This document shows positions 1-11,135 of a stretch of 64,000 nt of DNA, piece by piece; position 1 is the first letter of the stretch; each line of letters starts with the position of its first letter. The position numbers and the translations under genes were made by a program. Below the pieces are notes generated by a model, which was given only the letters and a program-made list of their open reading frames with translations, ran no database searches and had not been told where the DNA came from. Source of the DNA: Pogona vitticeps (lineage: Eukaryota > Chordata > Lepidosauria > Squamata > Agamidae); the NCBI RefSeq assembly GCF_051106095.1, contig NC_135791.1, forward strand, positions 8,156,001 to 8,220,000, in the 5' to 3' direction.

Positions 1-244
1 AGGAGGTGTAGCAGTGTTTAGTGGAGTTTTGCTTTTACATCAATGGTATGGAAGCTGTCTTTGTATGCCACTGTAAAACTGCTAATCCTATTATTCCTCC
101 CAATGTGGGTTGAGGGAAAGGGCAGCTACAATTCCATTTCTGGATAGTCACAACTGCGCCCTACATAATACAAGGGGTAATTTCCAAATTGGCAGGAAGT
201 TAACAGCTTAAAACCACCTGGTAGATCTGCAGACATGAAAGAAT

Positions 245-500
245 CACCATATTTATTTATTTATTGGACTTATATACCACCCCATAGCGCTACAAGTGCT
301 CTCCAGGCGGTTTACAATGTTTAATTATACAGGCTACACATTGGCCCCCCCAGCAAGCTGGGTACTCATTTTACCGACCTCGGAAGGATAGAAGGCTGAG
401 TCAACCTTGAGCCGGCTACCTGGGATTTGAACCCCAGGTCGTGAGCAGTTTTTTAGCTGCAGTATTGTACAGCGTTTTAACCACTGCGCCGGCTCTTATC
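245..500 (-). mobile_element. SINE/LINE-tail repeat in TAF12 intron
   Basis: A short TTTA run followed by the common squamate block with GGCGGTTTACAA and a tRNA-like GATTTGAACCCCAGGTCGTG, in antisense. A related diverged copy is at 10708-10875. The rest of 1-671 shows nothing else. Confidence 0.6.
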
Positions 501-671
501 AATATGACACTGGCAGGCGTGGAGAGCAAAAACGGTGAAGCTGCTGCTCTCCTTGTGCTTTGGACTTGAAGTCCCACATCCCCTTGAACTGTATTTGGAG
601 GTCAAAGGTTTCCCACTCTTTTTGTACAACGGCCTTCATGAAGCAAACATGGTTCATGCACTGGAACTCAC

Positions 672-786
672 CAAGATGTAGCTGGACGTCTTTCACTTCC
701 AAAGTATTGGCTTTGCGATGCCGTGCAAGCTGGCAGGCAGCTGTGACCACGCTTTCAATGAAATCATCTGCAATCTGCAGCAACAT
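672..786 (-). CDS. TAF12: TAF12 exon 4, central histone-fold helix
   Basis: A 115-nt exon coding for the long central helix and the start of the last one ([14 protein letters not shown] through VKDVQLHL). The donor is CTTG/GTGAGT, leaving phase 1, as expected before the next codon (Glu in human). Confidence 0.96.
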
Positions 787-2828
787 CTGCCAAGATATGG
801 GAAACAAAAGCAACATTAGTGGAGCATTTCAGCATCAGATATAAACGTACAGTAACTGAAACAGTACTCGGTGTCAGAAGCTCTCACTGTTGAAACTAGT
901 GAGGTACAAGTGAGACCAAGGAAATACATGGATTTCTTACTAACCACATTATACTGCTGATGCATCAGTGTATGGCCTCCTTGCATATTCCACAGAACAA
1001 ACTAGTAGCACAGTAGATTGTCAGTTCAGGTGAGTAGGGATAAATACCAAGGGACCCGATACTACTCAAGAGTCAAGAGTGAGCATATTTCTAGCTCATT
1101 TCACCAACCACTTACCTCCTCCACATCTTCATCCAACTGCTCATTTGGATCCACCTCTCTGACAAGTTCCTGCAGTTTCTTCTTGGTTAAGATCTGGAAG
1201 CAGGAGAAGCGTGTTGACATGAGAACTAACATTAGTACAGTTGCAAAGGTTACATTATTCTAAGCTCTCCTCCTTAAGAAAACCAAAAGGTAAATGTTAT
1301 TTATGTCTCCAACAGAGAGGAGGCCACAGTACAGATGTGCTTTTACAAACTTAGAATGTTACGATATAGGCAAGGAGAAAATGACAATTTTATTACAAAT
1401 GATAATATTTACTACCTTAGTTATTTTGAGTAAGGGAACAGTATATACCCACACCCAGATTATTGTTCAAGAACAAAATATTTTCAGTAACAAAACTGTT
1501 GTATGACAGAAATATTAACAGTTCCAGAAAATATCATTTATATCTAATAATAAATTTACTCTTTAATTTTAATGCCGCCAGCATCAAGAATTAATATTTG
1601 CTATATTTATAATAAACATTACATTGAGACATCTTTAAATTAGCAAGCTAAGGTTTTGACAGGAACGAAACAGCACTTGGTGGTCCTGAAGATGCTTGTT
1701 CTTCAATTATTTTCTCTGTAATGTCTAACTGGCAATCTAAATACAATTTACTGGCAAATGTGTATACTGCCAAAGAGGTGAATGTTCTTCCATTTCATAT
1801 TTTCTAGTAAAATTCTGCCATCAGCTATTGGTGTAAAACATCTATGAACACTACAGCTTAATGCAATTTGCTGCTGGGATTTACATTCCCTGGACAAAAG
1901 ATGAGTAGAAAACACAGGGCAAAATCCTATTACACAATTATGGACATGCAACTCAAGGTTGCGCCAATGGAAGTGGGAGTGCCACTCCTTAAGCACTTCT
2001 GCTGGCACACTGCACATTGGTCGTGCCACGAGCACGCTACCAATTCTGCAATTCCACAGCACATGTCTTTGTTGCTGGATATAATGCCCAGCAAATTCCC
2101 AGCAGCATAACTTTACATCACACTGGCAAGAACAGGACACTGACCACTATAATAAGCTATAAGTTTTTGAGGTAATTTGTTTCCTTTCAACATTTACCCC
2201 ATGAAACAGCTGAACCAGAACTTGGATGTAATTACAAAATTACTAGCATAATGAGGGATACCCAAGTCCTTTTGCAGTGTAATTAACTTTCTAGTTACTT
2301 TTACAATTATAAGGATGTGATCTATTTAATGATAGAAAAGGGCCACCACAAGGCTCATGTGCTGCCTCACGTTCCTCTGTGGATACTGAGGTAACAGTGC
2401 AATAAGACAGGAAGTGTTCTGTATCAACCTATACTTTTGAGAAGTAGAAAACTAAAAGTCCCGTTATTAAAAAGTAAATATAACAGCAATTAATCAATGG
2501 GATATTGGAATTAATTAGTGTTAATAAGTATTTCTTCAAGCTTTACACTGAAAAAGCACAAGGCAGAGAGTTTCAGCAGTTCACTTCAGACACATTTCAC
2601 TAAGCTTAATTTTTTTAAAATCTAAGCACTGGCTTTTCCAATATCTCATGCAAAAATTACCTGGTTGCTTTCCGGACTGAGGCGCCCCCCACTGCTAGGG
2701 GTCCCTGGCATCTTAGCCACAGTGGTATTGTTAGCCATAGAACTATGTGGAGGAGTACTGGCTGGTTCTGGTTTGACCGAGGAGAAGTTGGATAAATTAA
2801 TCAAGGTAGAGGGCCCAAACTGGCTCAT
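672..2828 (-). CDS. TAF12: TAF12, TFIID/SAGA histone-fold subunit (partial, 3 coding exons)
   Basis: TAF12 pairs through its histone fold with TAF4 in TFIID, and is also a SAGA subunit, so it acts in the nucleus in RNA polymerase II initiation. The coding exons read on the minus strand are 2828-2661 (56 residues, beginning [15 protein letters not shown]), 1193-1116 (26 residues, [19 protein letters not shown] and on) and 786-672 (38 residues plus one base, starting [18 protein letters not shown]). They match human TAF12 almost residue for residue from memory. Junction phases are 0, 0 and 1, all GT-AG. About 120 of roughly 161 residues are present. The last piece, which in human starts ERQWNMWIPGFG, was not found between 1 and 671 and should lie outside the window. 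The start chosen is the methionine aligned with the human long isoform. An open frame continues upstream of it to the acceptor at 2912. Confidence 0.97.
1116..1193 (-). CDS. TAF12: TAF12 exon 3, first part of histone fold
   Basis: A 78-nt exon coding for 26 residues from [11 protein letters not shown] to EQLDEDVEE. It covers the first helix of the histone fold. The acceptor is CTGCTTCCAG, the donor GAG/GTAAGT, and it is phase 0 at both ends. Confidence 0.96.
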
Positions 2829-2912
2829 AATCTGCTCAGCTTTGGCCTTCAGGTCATAGAGCTTGTCAAGATCTTGCTTCTTTTTGGGATTATGGGGGCC
2901 CAAACCAATCAG
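2661..2912 (-). CDS. TAF12: TAF12 exon 2 (start codon at 2828)
   Basis: The acceptor is a clean pyrimidine tract ending TTCCTTCAG just before 2912, and the donor is CAG/GTAATT at 2661. Bases 2828-2661 encode the N-terminal Pro/Ser-rich region, ending SPESNQ. Bases 2912-2829 are in frame and without a stop (28 codons, Lys-rich, including HNPKKKQDLDKLYDLKAKAE) but contain no ATG that would join to exon 1. Confidence 0.93.
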
Positions 2913-5900
2913 CTGAAGGAAGAAACAAATTCCAGTATGAACACGGTTATTACATGTTTACAAAACAGCTTTGTTTGTTACCAGTTCTAAAAACCCAGTA
3001 GCTGGGAACCTATATTGCTGGTAAATCTCTGAACATGTATATGAAGAAAAGAACCTTCCAGAAGTTGCTGGAAATACACTCCACAATATTTCCCATGTGT
3101 TATTCCACGCCAAGCTTTTCAAGTCTTGCTTTCCATCATCAGTTGCTTGTATCCAAATCACTGATAAAAAGGCCTCCTTCTGTTAGATTTGACTTGCACT
3201 GAAAGCAACTTTGAGCCCTCTTCGGTCATTCTGAATCTGGTATTAACAGAATTACAGAGGAGAAGGAAGGCTTGCTCTCCCATGCCGCTCTCCTGATGTG
3301 GGAAGAGGCAGAACTGAAGAGAAGGGTCCTCCTCAGATGTAGACTACACTTCAGCCTTAGAAAATCTGGGTCCTTGCTTACCTGGAGAGTCTATATGTGT
3401 ATAGGGCCCTTCTCTTCAGATTCATCATTGTTTGCATGAATGAAGGAATGACAAAGAAGGGGAGTGGGGAGCTCTCTACTGCAATCAATGATCATATATT
3501 AATGATTCCAGACAGAACAGAGCTTCTGTTAGTTCACAACTCTGAAATGTTTAGCACATCTCTGTGACTTTTTTGTCTAAGTTTTGTTTAAACAAATATT
3601 TTTCCCTCTGTTTTTACAAATGCAACTCAGGGAAGATAAATAAATGAAAAGCTTCTCTGGTGAATGCAGAAGAAAGCTAATCAATGACGGTAATAAAGAT
3701 TGATTGAATGCAGAAGAAAGCTTGGGTAACTGACCAGGACTTTGGACATCTGGAGCCATCCCTCTATCTGAGTGAACATGGGCTCATATGTTACATATGT
3801 CACACCTTAAACTCACTGGAAGATACAATATCAAAGTAACCAATAATAGAAATACATGTCACAACTTTATTTGAAGACATTCTAAATTCTAAAGATGATT
3901 CTTTTCTATCCTAGAACTTGGTATTCCCAATGAACATATGTGAGCATCTTGAGTATCTTATCAAAATCGTTCATATGCTATCCAGTTCAAACGAACTGCT
4001 ATAAGCATTTTACTGAGAAAAATCAATTTTTGGTGAAAGAGCGAAGTTCAAACAGGTAATTACATACCCTCACTTTTCAGCTTTAATTTACAAGCACATG
4101 GCATATACTGCAGTACACTGCTCTTAATTGCTTTCAAGCTACTCCCAGTTTTCCATAACATTTTATCCAACAACCTCATAAGATAAAAATCATGTTGAGC
4201 ACATACTACCAAGCAGTAGTGAAGTCAATATGAGAAACATACCGTATTTTGTTACTGTTTTAAAAGGAACATTCTCTGTTAGTACTAATCCACACAAGAA
4301 TGCTAGATTAGAAAGATTTTACACAGCAATCATGCAGTAACACACTGTAGAACAACGTAGCTATGCTCAAAAGAAAGAAGATCCTGAGTTTGGATAAATC
4401 CTCAGTCTCATTTTGCAACAGGTTTGCCATCAAAAGTAGCATCTCCTAAGGAAGACAGAAGCAATATTATGCAGCTTCCTCTCCTCACAAGGTAAAACTC
4501 TACCAATAACTGGAGCTGGATGCAGTTTTTGTAAAGTGCTAGAGTCAGTACTTCATTTGTAGTACAAGGGACTCTAATTTGCACAAACACTACAACAAAA
4601 CAAACCCACATCTGAGCAGATCTGTGATGGTTATTCTGTAATGCAAGAAAGTCATTACGTTGAATCCAAACTAAGTTACTTATGATTTAATCCCGCTGAT
4701 ATCAAATGAGCTTCCATTAAGACAATATATCACACTGACTTCACTGAGAATTAAGTGTGACCAACTTACTCCCATTAAGTATAACAGCCCAGCCATAAGA
4801 GTTGCAGTCAAACAGCATTTGGAATACTTCATGTTCCCCATATGATACATACTATTGTATACACTTAGCTGTGGTTTCCTCTTCAAAGAGTCACAAAACC
4901 AGCAGCAGAATGCATTCCATTCCACTGGGATGTGTGTTCTGTGCCATCAAGTCAGAAAAAACTTAGGGCAACCCCTAATAGGGTTTTCAAAGTAAGTGAG
5001 ATATTTAAGGAGTGGTTTTACCAGTTTCACTCCCCCAGTGATTTTCCATGGCAATGTAGGGAGTCAAACCCTGTTCTCCAGAATCTAAGTCTGACACTCT
5101 ATCCACAATACAATGGGAATCATTCCAGTGAGAAGGGATGGCCTATGGAGAATTCAACAGTCCTATGTATCTCTGCTCAGAAGATAAGTGCTATTAGATG
5201 ACCAGAAGCGAGGAAATAGCAATTTTCCACAAAGAACAAGCCTAAACGCTGAGACTTGCAAATATTTTGAAAAGAAATTTCAAGACTCAACCCTATGACT
5301 TCAGATTAAGGACAACACATTCTTTAACCAACTGCTGAGGACTTTACCGAAGTTTCAGATATTAATAGAAAGGGCAATATGTTCTTGTAGTTTTGCCTAC
5401 CATCACCACACTCTAAATTTGGCACATCAGGATTAACAAGATACAACAAGCCAGTCCGTAACTTCTCACCATGAACATGCCATATCATGGTGAGTTCAAC
5501 CCAACTTACAGCTATCTGAGTGTTTAGATCTTTAATTACATCAGAGACTGCTGTAGGACCATTGAATGGAGAAGCCATTTGAGAGAGAGAGAAAGAGAGA
5601 AAGAAAAAGAAAAGAAAGAAAAAGTTCCTGCAAGCAAACATAATGGTTAACAAATTTTCCTCCGTCATTGCAAATCCTTAAAAATTACCCTAAAGTATTT
5701 TGCATTACTGTTACTACACAGGAACAATAGACGATCCAAGTCACCAAACCATATAACATAGGGGTCTGTTTTTGGTTAAAATGGATCCATACAGGAAATT
5801 CAATGTTTTTTAATGCAATGTGTTTCAAAGACAGGGTCCACGGGTTGATTCCTCACCACTAAAACCCATCAGAAGTACATGAAAAACTGAAAATAATGGG

Positions 5901-7652
5901 GGGGGGGAAAGACCAGCATCTAGAAAAATCTGGTTTGGTCTTAACTTTTAAAATGAGGAGACTGTAACTTTTTAAAAGCACAATTAGTATTTCTGCAGAC
6001 TTCTAGGAATGGGAGATTTTTAAAAAAAAAAATGGCTGTAGGGGAAGGAGCAGCCCTGGGGAACATTGGCCATGGGCTGTATGATACACATTCCCAGTTT
6101 AAAGAATGTTAGAAGGCTGCTATTGCTTGAACTGGCCTTTAGAGAACATCCCCTCCAAAAATACCTTAGAGAGATAAATACTAATCCAAAACTACCTCCA
6201 AAACTGAACGCTGATACGTGAACCCAACCAATTGTTCAACATAAAGCCTAACAATTTTGAATGCCCAACGAGAATGGGTTTTTTTACATATCAAACACAA
6301 CTTAGAACTTCAATCATACTCCCTCCATCTACAACACCCCTAGTTTTTAAAAGATTCCTCTAAGGTTATTGCAATGCAAACACAAGGTGTTCTTAATAAT
6401 ACAGTAATAACCTTAGAACAGCAGAGCTGGAAGGACCCTATGGACCATCATTCAGCCTTTGTCAAAGAGACACAGTGAGAAATTAAAGTCTTACCCTCTA
6501 CCTAAATCATTGCGCTATCCTGAAAATAACAGCTTATTTCCTTTTGTTAGTTACAAAATGTCTGGGAACAGAAGAGAAAATTTATAAGAAATTGAAGAGT
6601 GCAGGTGTCTGCAGTGAGGTCTACAACACTGAGTGTGTAAACACGGGGGCTGCGTAAAGGAAAATTTAGACTGTTTTTTAACGTGTCTAATGATGTTTGT
6701 AAGCTATCACTACACATGTAGACAAACCTTTAACGTTCTCATTACTACAAACATGATTACTACTCCTATTGTAAAGAACAAAACTGGCAGGCTGCAAAAA
6801 CAAAAAAAACCCCTACTGTAACAGAAAAAAAAAAATATGAAAGCAGCTACAGACCGACAGAGGTGAGATGGAAGCAGGTTGCTTACCTACAGGAACTGAA
6901 CAGGATCTTGGCCCAGCCCAGGTAATTTGTTTTCAAAACTCATCATGTGTCAGGCATGGGGCAGAAAAGTGACAGATGCTTTGAATAAATAGAGAGTGAT
7001 AATGTCAGGCAACAGATGCATGTCAGCTCAACTCCTCCCCAGGTGAACACTTACTTAGCTTAGGCCAAACCTCATTTTAAGAAAGCCACCCTCTCAACAA
7101 CTGCTCATCCAGGCAATTTACTTTCCTTGGGGGAGAATTTCAGCACCAACACTGAAAGGGGGGGGTCAGAAAATGGAGTAGGATCTCAAAAGCTATTTTT
7201 TTTAATTTGTTGATGTTATTTTAGCCTGTTCTCTGCTGCTTTTCAAGGGCTGATTGGCCACTTGTTACGCCGCAGCACAGCGACTTCTACGTGTTGTTGG
7301 TTGAAGGTGCAAAAACCGACACAAGACACACACGCGCTTCCCTCTCCCTCTCCACCCAAAAACGTGTCAGCGAAACAGGAAAGCGAGAGACAAAAGATTT
7401 CCACGGGACAACGCACTGAAACGCGTCGAGTGGCCGGTTTCAAAGCCCTCCCCCCACCAAGTAAGGGCGTATATGAAGATTTGGGACTCCCACACCGTAG
7501 CAGGGAGTTCCGCCTACCACCCCTCGGCTGCTCTCCTGCCCCCACGCCTTGCCCTCTTTTAAACGAGGCGCTTTCACTGAAGGAATTGCTCCGGGACCCT
7601 TTCCAGACCCCTTTCCCGCCCTCCCCTGAGGCGAGACGACGGAGCTACTCAC
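2913..7652 (-). other. TAF12 intron 1: mostly unique, few repeats
   Basis: No exon seen on either strand. An antisense tRNA-derived SINE lies at about 4928-5112, a GA-rich tract at 5580-5625, and a fragment of the GCTGGAAGGACCCTATGG SINE at 6405-6530. The remainder is AT-rich sequence I could not assign. Introns 787-1115 and 1194-2660 likewise show nothing recognisable. Confidence 0.6.
4928..5112 (-). mobile_element. tRNA-derived SINE (antisense)
   Basis: Same family as 59727-59910 and 60828-61022, and a fragment at 53830-53965. Shared landmarks are GGAGTGGTTTTACCAGTT and a head with ATCCACTACA-type bases at the far end. The tail carries GACTTGA-CAGCACA. Confidence 0.7.
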
Positions 7653-7740
7653 CGCCGCCTATCTGCCCATATTCTCGCTCAACCGCTGACTGACGACCGC
7701 CTTTGCCGCTCACTACTAGAGCTCGGTGGTTAAACACTTC
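7653..7740 (-). other. TAF12: TAF12 noncoding first exon (predicted)
   Basis: A strong donor, GGCG/GTGAGT on the minus strand, ends a GC-rich first exon at 7653; the transcription start is estimated near 7700-7750. Spliced to the acceptor at 2912, the sequence has a three-codon upstream frame (ATG GGC AGA TAG) whose stop is in frame with the extension above the main start. Nothing upstream can therefore feed an ATG into that extension by this route. Only the donor is directly visible; the 5' boundary is inferred. Confidence 0.6.
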
Positions 7741-7890
7741 CGAGGTCACGACCCCCCATCTGAGCGAGGCCAGGAAACACACCCGCGTCCGCCAAGCCGG
7801 CCGTCGACCCACCAATCAGGACGTTTGCTTCGCCCTTGGCTTGAAGGCGCATGCGCGTCGTCTCCTGGGTCGCTCTACGCATGCGCGCCC
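7730..7890. promoter_or_regulatory. TAF12 CpG-island promoter with ETS, CCAAT and two NRF1 sites
   Basis: The block from about 7240 to 8160 is CpG-rich. Housekeeping-type sites cluster just upstream of the predicted TAF12 first exon: an ETS core (ACTTCCG, 7736-7742), CCAAT (7812-7816), and two NRF1-type GCATGC palindromes (7847-7856 and 7878-7887). No TATA box stands out. This fits a constitutive promoter. It faces RNU11, so some elements may serve both genes, which is inference. Confidence 0.7.
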
Positions 7891-8210
7891 CCGAAGAGAA
7901 ATCGGCTCAGTGGTGAGGGGGTGAAGTGAAGCTGGGCCTCGCTCTCCGCCAGCCGGCGCCATTCCGACGTGCTGAGTTTATTTAACCCCCTCCCCCGGGC
8001 TACCAGCCCTAGTTTGGCGCCTTCGGAGGGCGCCGGTTCGGAAAGGGAGACGTGCGGAGGCCTTGGCTGGGCCAGCCTTTGTTGTCGCCAGAGAGGAGAG
8101 TCATCTTGCCACGGGCCTGGAGGTGGTTTCGCCTTCTGGACTACGACTCCCATCAGCCCCTTCGAACAAGGCTAGGGCAGTTCAAACGGTGCAATGTAGG
8201 CCGGTTTCTG

Positions 8211-8240
8211 CTACCCATCATGCCAAGCAATAATTTGCAT
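8211..8240 (+). promoter_or_regulatory. RNU11 distal sequence element: SPH/ZNF143 site plus octamer
   Basis: CTACCCATCATGCC (8211-8224) fits the SPH/ZNF143 motif and is followed at 8233-8240 by a perfect octamer, ATTTGCAT. The pair lies about 211-240 bp upstream of the snRNA start. That is the usual place for the distal enhancer of vertebrate snRNA genes, bound by ZNF143 and Oct-1. Confidence 0.85.
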
Positions 8241-8386
8241 ATTGGCTAGGGAAGGCGGGAGGCTACGAAAACGTACCCCCGTGTGTATGGGGGGGTGGGA
8301 ATAGATAGTTAAAGTAATTTATTGGCCAGCACCATTCATCGGTTTAGATATTTTCCCGGAATGTACTTGTAGTGGCGCCGGGGCGG

Positions 8387-8405
8387 CTCGCCATGACTGT
8401 AATAG
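8387..8405 (+). promoter_or_regulatory. RNU11 proximal sequence element
   Basis: CTCGCCATGACTGTAATAG lies at -64 to -46 from the U11 start and resembles the vertebrate PSE bound by SNAPc. No TATA box follows it at -30, as expected for an RNA polymerase II snRNA gene rather than a U6-type one. Confidence 0.75.
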
Positions 8406-8450
8406 GCAGGGCGAATCGTTTCGCAAGGCGGTTCGGAGCGGCGCTTCTTT

Positions 8451-8588
8451 AAAAAGGGCTTCTGCTGTGAGTAGCACACGGAGAGAGATGGCTGCGGCTT
8501 AATCTTTTTCTGTGCGGAATCGCTATCAAGAGATTTCGGAAGCATAATTTTTGTGCCCGGGGTAGCTGGTAATCGCTTGTTCCGGTTC
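8451..8588 (+). ncRNA. RNU11: U11 spliceosomal snRNA
   Basis: U11 recognises the 5' splice site of U12-type introns as part of the U11/U12 di-snRNP. The sequence begins AAAAAGGGCTTCTG, the segment that pairs with U12-type donors, and holds the U11 stretch TCAAGAGATTTCGGAAGC (8526-8543). An Sm site, ATAATTTTTG, lies at 8544-8553, followed by the last stem-loop (GTAGCTGGTAATCGCTTG, 8562-8579). Length is about 138 nt against about 134 in human. One hairpin, around 8480-8510, differs in sequence from human. The start is set by homology and by PSE spacing. The exact 3' end is uncertain by a few bases, and a 3'-box-like A-rich stretch follows at about 8594-8612. In human, as I recall, RNU11 also lies beside TAF12 on the opposite strand. 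Confidence 0.95.
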
Positions 8589-8639
8589 CCCACAATTTCG
8601 AAGAGTGAAAAAAAAGAATGCATTATTTTTCCCAAAATT

Positions 8640-8850
8640 AGATGGGGTTTTAAGTTTTGCTCCGAAAAAATGCACTAGGACTTATTTTAAGGGAACGATT
8701 ATTTTTTTTTAATGTACAACAATCTCTATTCAAATACAATCATCTTCTGGTTGCTTCCCCACAAGAGTGGAAGGCGAGGTTTTACTTAAAGGGGGCTTAT
8801 ATTACAAGCATCCTGAAAAATCATGCTAGGGCTTATTTTAGAGGAAAGGT
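8640..8850 (+). mobile_element. TIR-type repeat with TAAGACC/TCTTATTT ends (degraded)
   Basis: Contains CACTAGGACTTATTTTAAG, a CATCTTCTGGTTGCTTC core and GGGGCTTATATTACAAG, followed by CATCCTGAAAAATCATGC. Other copies are at 21930-22130 (plus) and 62755-63025 (minus). The last shows inverted ends CCCTGAAAATAAGAC and GTCTTATTTTTG, suggesting a non-autonomous DNA transposon. Family name not recognised. Confidence 0.55.
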
Positions 8851-9480
8851 AGTTGTACCAATAATGTCCGGGGGATTGTGTTTTGTTTGGGCAATTATTC
8901 CAGAAATGGGTGGTGTGTAAAGAGGGAACAAGAAGTCAAAGATTCTCAAAGAGTGTGTTAGACGTTAATAGGGGATGATGTGGGTCTTTTGGGAGCTGGG
9001 AAACTTCTGTAGGGCAGGTGCAAACAAAAAATGGAAAGCAGCAGGAAGGGATACAGGAACGTGATAGTTTTAATTGACTATTAAGAACACAAACCAGGAA
9101 ACAACACCCTCCACTTCCCCCTTTATTTGCCTTTTTAAAACTCAGAATTTCTATTTGGCTAGGGGAGTTAAGAATGGCCAGGAACATGGCCTGCCTCTTA
9201 ACGGATTTGGGATTGTGAATTTAGTTAAACCACCAGGAACAGTCAATTGAAGCCAAATTAAAGCTAAATGAATACTTTTACCTGGTGGATGATTTCTTTA
9301 CAGATTGAAATGCTATGTGCCCCTGCCCCATTTTCAAATCTCTAGGAATAGCTCCATCAATTTTAGTTGACTAATAAAATGTCTGACAAAGTGGACATGA
9401 TCCATGAAAGCTCACATTAAAATACAGTATAATAGACTTTAAGGTGCCATGGTCTTGTTTTGTGATGTTCTTGCATAGAC

Positions 9481-9616
9481 CACTGGTTCTTAACCTTGGG
9501 TTACTCAGGAGTTTTGGACTGCAACTCCCAGAAGCCTTCACCACCAACTGTGCTGGCTGGGGTTTCTGGGATTTGCAGTTCAAAAACATCCGAGTAACAA
9601 AGGTTAAGAACCACTG
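9481..9616. mobile_element. hAT-type palindromic MITE with 8-bp duplication
   Basis: A 136-bp near-palindrome running from CACTGGTTCTTAACC to GGTTAAGAACCACTG. It is flanked by GCATAGAC at 9473-9480 and 9617-9624, the 8-bp target duplication of hAT elements. Confidence 0.85.
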
Positions 9617-11040
9617 GCATAGACTAACCTGGCTACCTCTTCTAAGAATTCATCAAGGTATGTGCCACACCTTCTCCAGCTGACTTGAGTGTGGTAGAAA
9701 ACACTATCTTGAACTAGTCACGTTATTTTGGGTCATATTGTAGAAAATCTCATGAGCGCTTCACCTTATTTCTGAAGTGAAAATCAACCCACCAAGAATT
9801 TGCTCACTTTTAGAAAAAAAAAGGTGTATAATCCATAGAAACAAAGTGCTGGTTTGGATAACGCCTTTACTGGACCACTAAGAAGCTACACAAGTCACAT
9901 ATGCTTCTGAAATCCTCAGAAGTCTTCATCAATCAAAGATAGTACAAAATGCATGTGGTTAAAGCAAATAGTTTGAAAATTTGACGAAATGATGTCCTTG
10001 GCTCAGGAAGGCAGAGTTCCAGAGAGGTCAGGAGTTCTACAGATGAGCTCAAGATATGAAAAATAATTAGTTTGCAAATAGAAAGAATAAAGGGAAGGCG
10101 GTGGTGGGGTGAGAGAGAGGAAAGAGCCTGAGTCTTCCAAAAAGTGGGCCATGTGCCTTGCCACCAGATGGTGGGGGGAAGCCCCCATGTAGTCAGCCTG
10201 AGTCATGGAGGCAAGGCAGCCCTTCTTACCCAGGGGTGGATCATCTCTGGGCCAGGTGAAAGGCAAGGACAAAGGCCAGAGGGGGCACTTGAGTAAACAA
10301 CAAGTGGATGAATTGTGCCAAAAAGAATGCATGCCATACTGCTATGCTGGAAAGGTGCACAACAGTTCGCAAAGCAGAAGGATGGATCAATCTAAGTGGC
10401 AACACAGTCTCCCACACACACACATCCAAACCATGCCATCAGCAATTCATATATTGATATATATATGCCAGTGTGGTTGCCCTCTAGATTAAGAAGACCA
10501 GTTTTAGTTGAATTGGTGATACCCAAAGGCAGGAGGAGAAAATGGGTCTTGGAAGGGCAATCTCATGGAAAAGGCCTTTCCCATAGCAGTGGAACGTGTT
10601 CCAGATAGGTGATGGTGGTGTTTTGAATAGCAAGCAGGAAAGAGGAGTGGTGAGATTTGTCTATAGAAATAAAATTCCCTAACACCAAATGTTATACTGT
10701 CTTTATCTGATAAAGGAGGTTTACAATTTAATTATGTAGGCTCCAGATTGTCCCCCCCCCTCCCGTGTACTGACCTTGGAAGGATGGATGTCTGAGTCAA
10801 CCTCGAGCCTGGGTCAACATCAGGTCACGAGCAGAGTCTTCACTGTGCTACTGCGGTTTAATCACCGTACCACAAGATATTAACCAAATCAAAATAAGAA
10901 CTTTTCTTTCATGACCACCAAAATCTTTTGCCTATGGGAACTCCATCTCTCTCTTTATTCCTTAGGCAAGGTGTTACAAAAATTAAAACAAAACCTCATT
11001 TGATGTCAAAGCTATAGCGTCTGCATAGTCTTTCATCTAG

Positions 11041-11135
11041 GAAAGCTCACCTGGCAAAAATATTGCTATGTTTTTCATTTTTGTAAATATTTAACACTTC
11101 TTGAACAAAACCCCCCATTATTTTACCTCTTGCTA
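11041..11135 (+). repeat. Direct repeat, left copy
   Basis: GAAAGCTCACCTGGCAAAAA to TTTTACCTCTTGCTA. The partner is at 13094-13187, with over 90% identity by eye. Confidence 0.85.

Noticed and set aside
7243-8175. Frames on both strands across the TAF12 promoter
   Set aside because: Same reason: CpG composition. Nothing matches a protein family, and the region is explained by promoter sites and a noncoding exon.
8336-8635. 99-codon minus-strand frame across the U11 gene
   Set aside because: It is the antisense of a structured RNA gene and its promoter. U11 homology explains the sequence.
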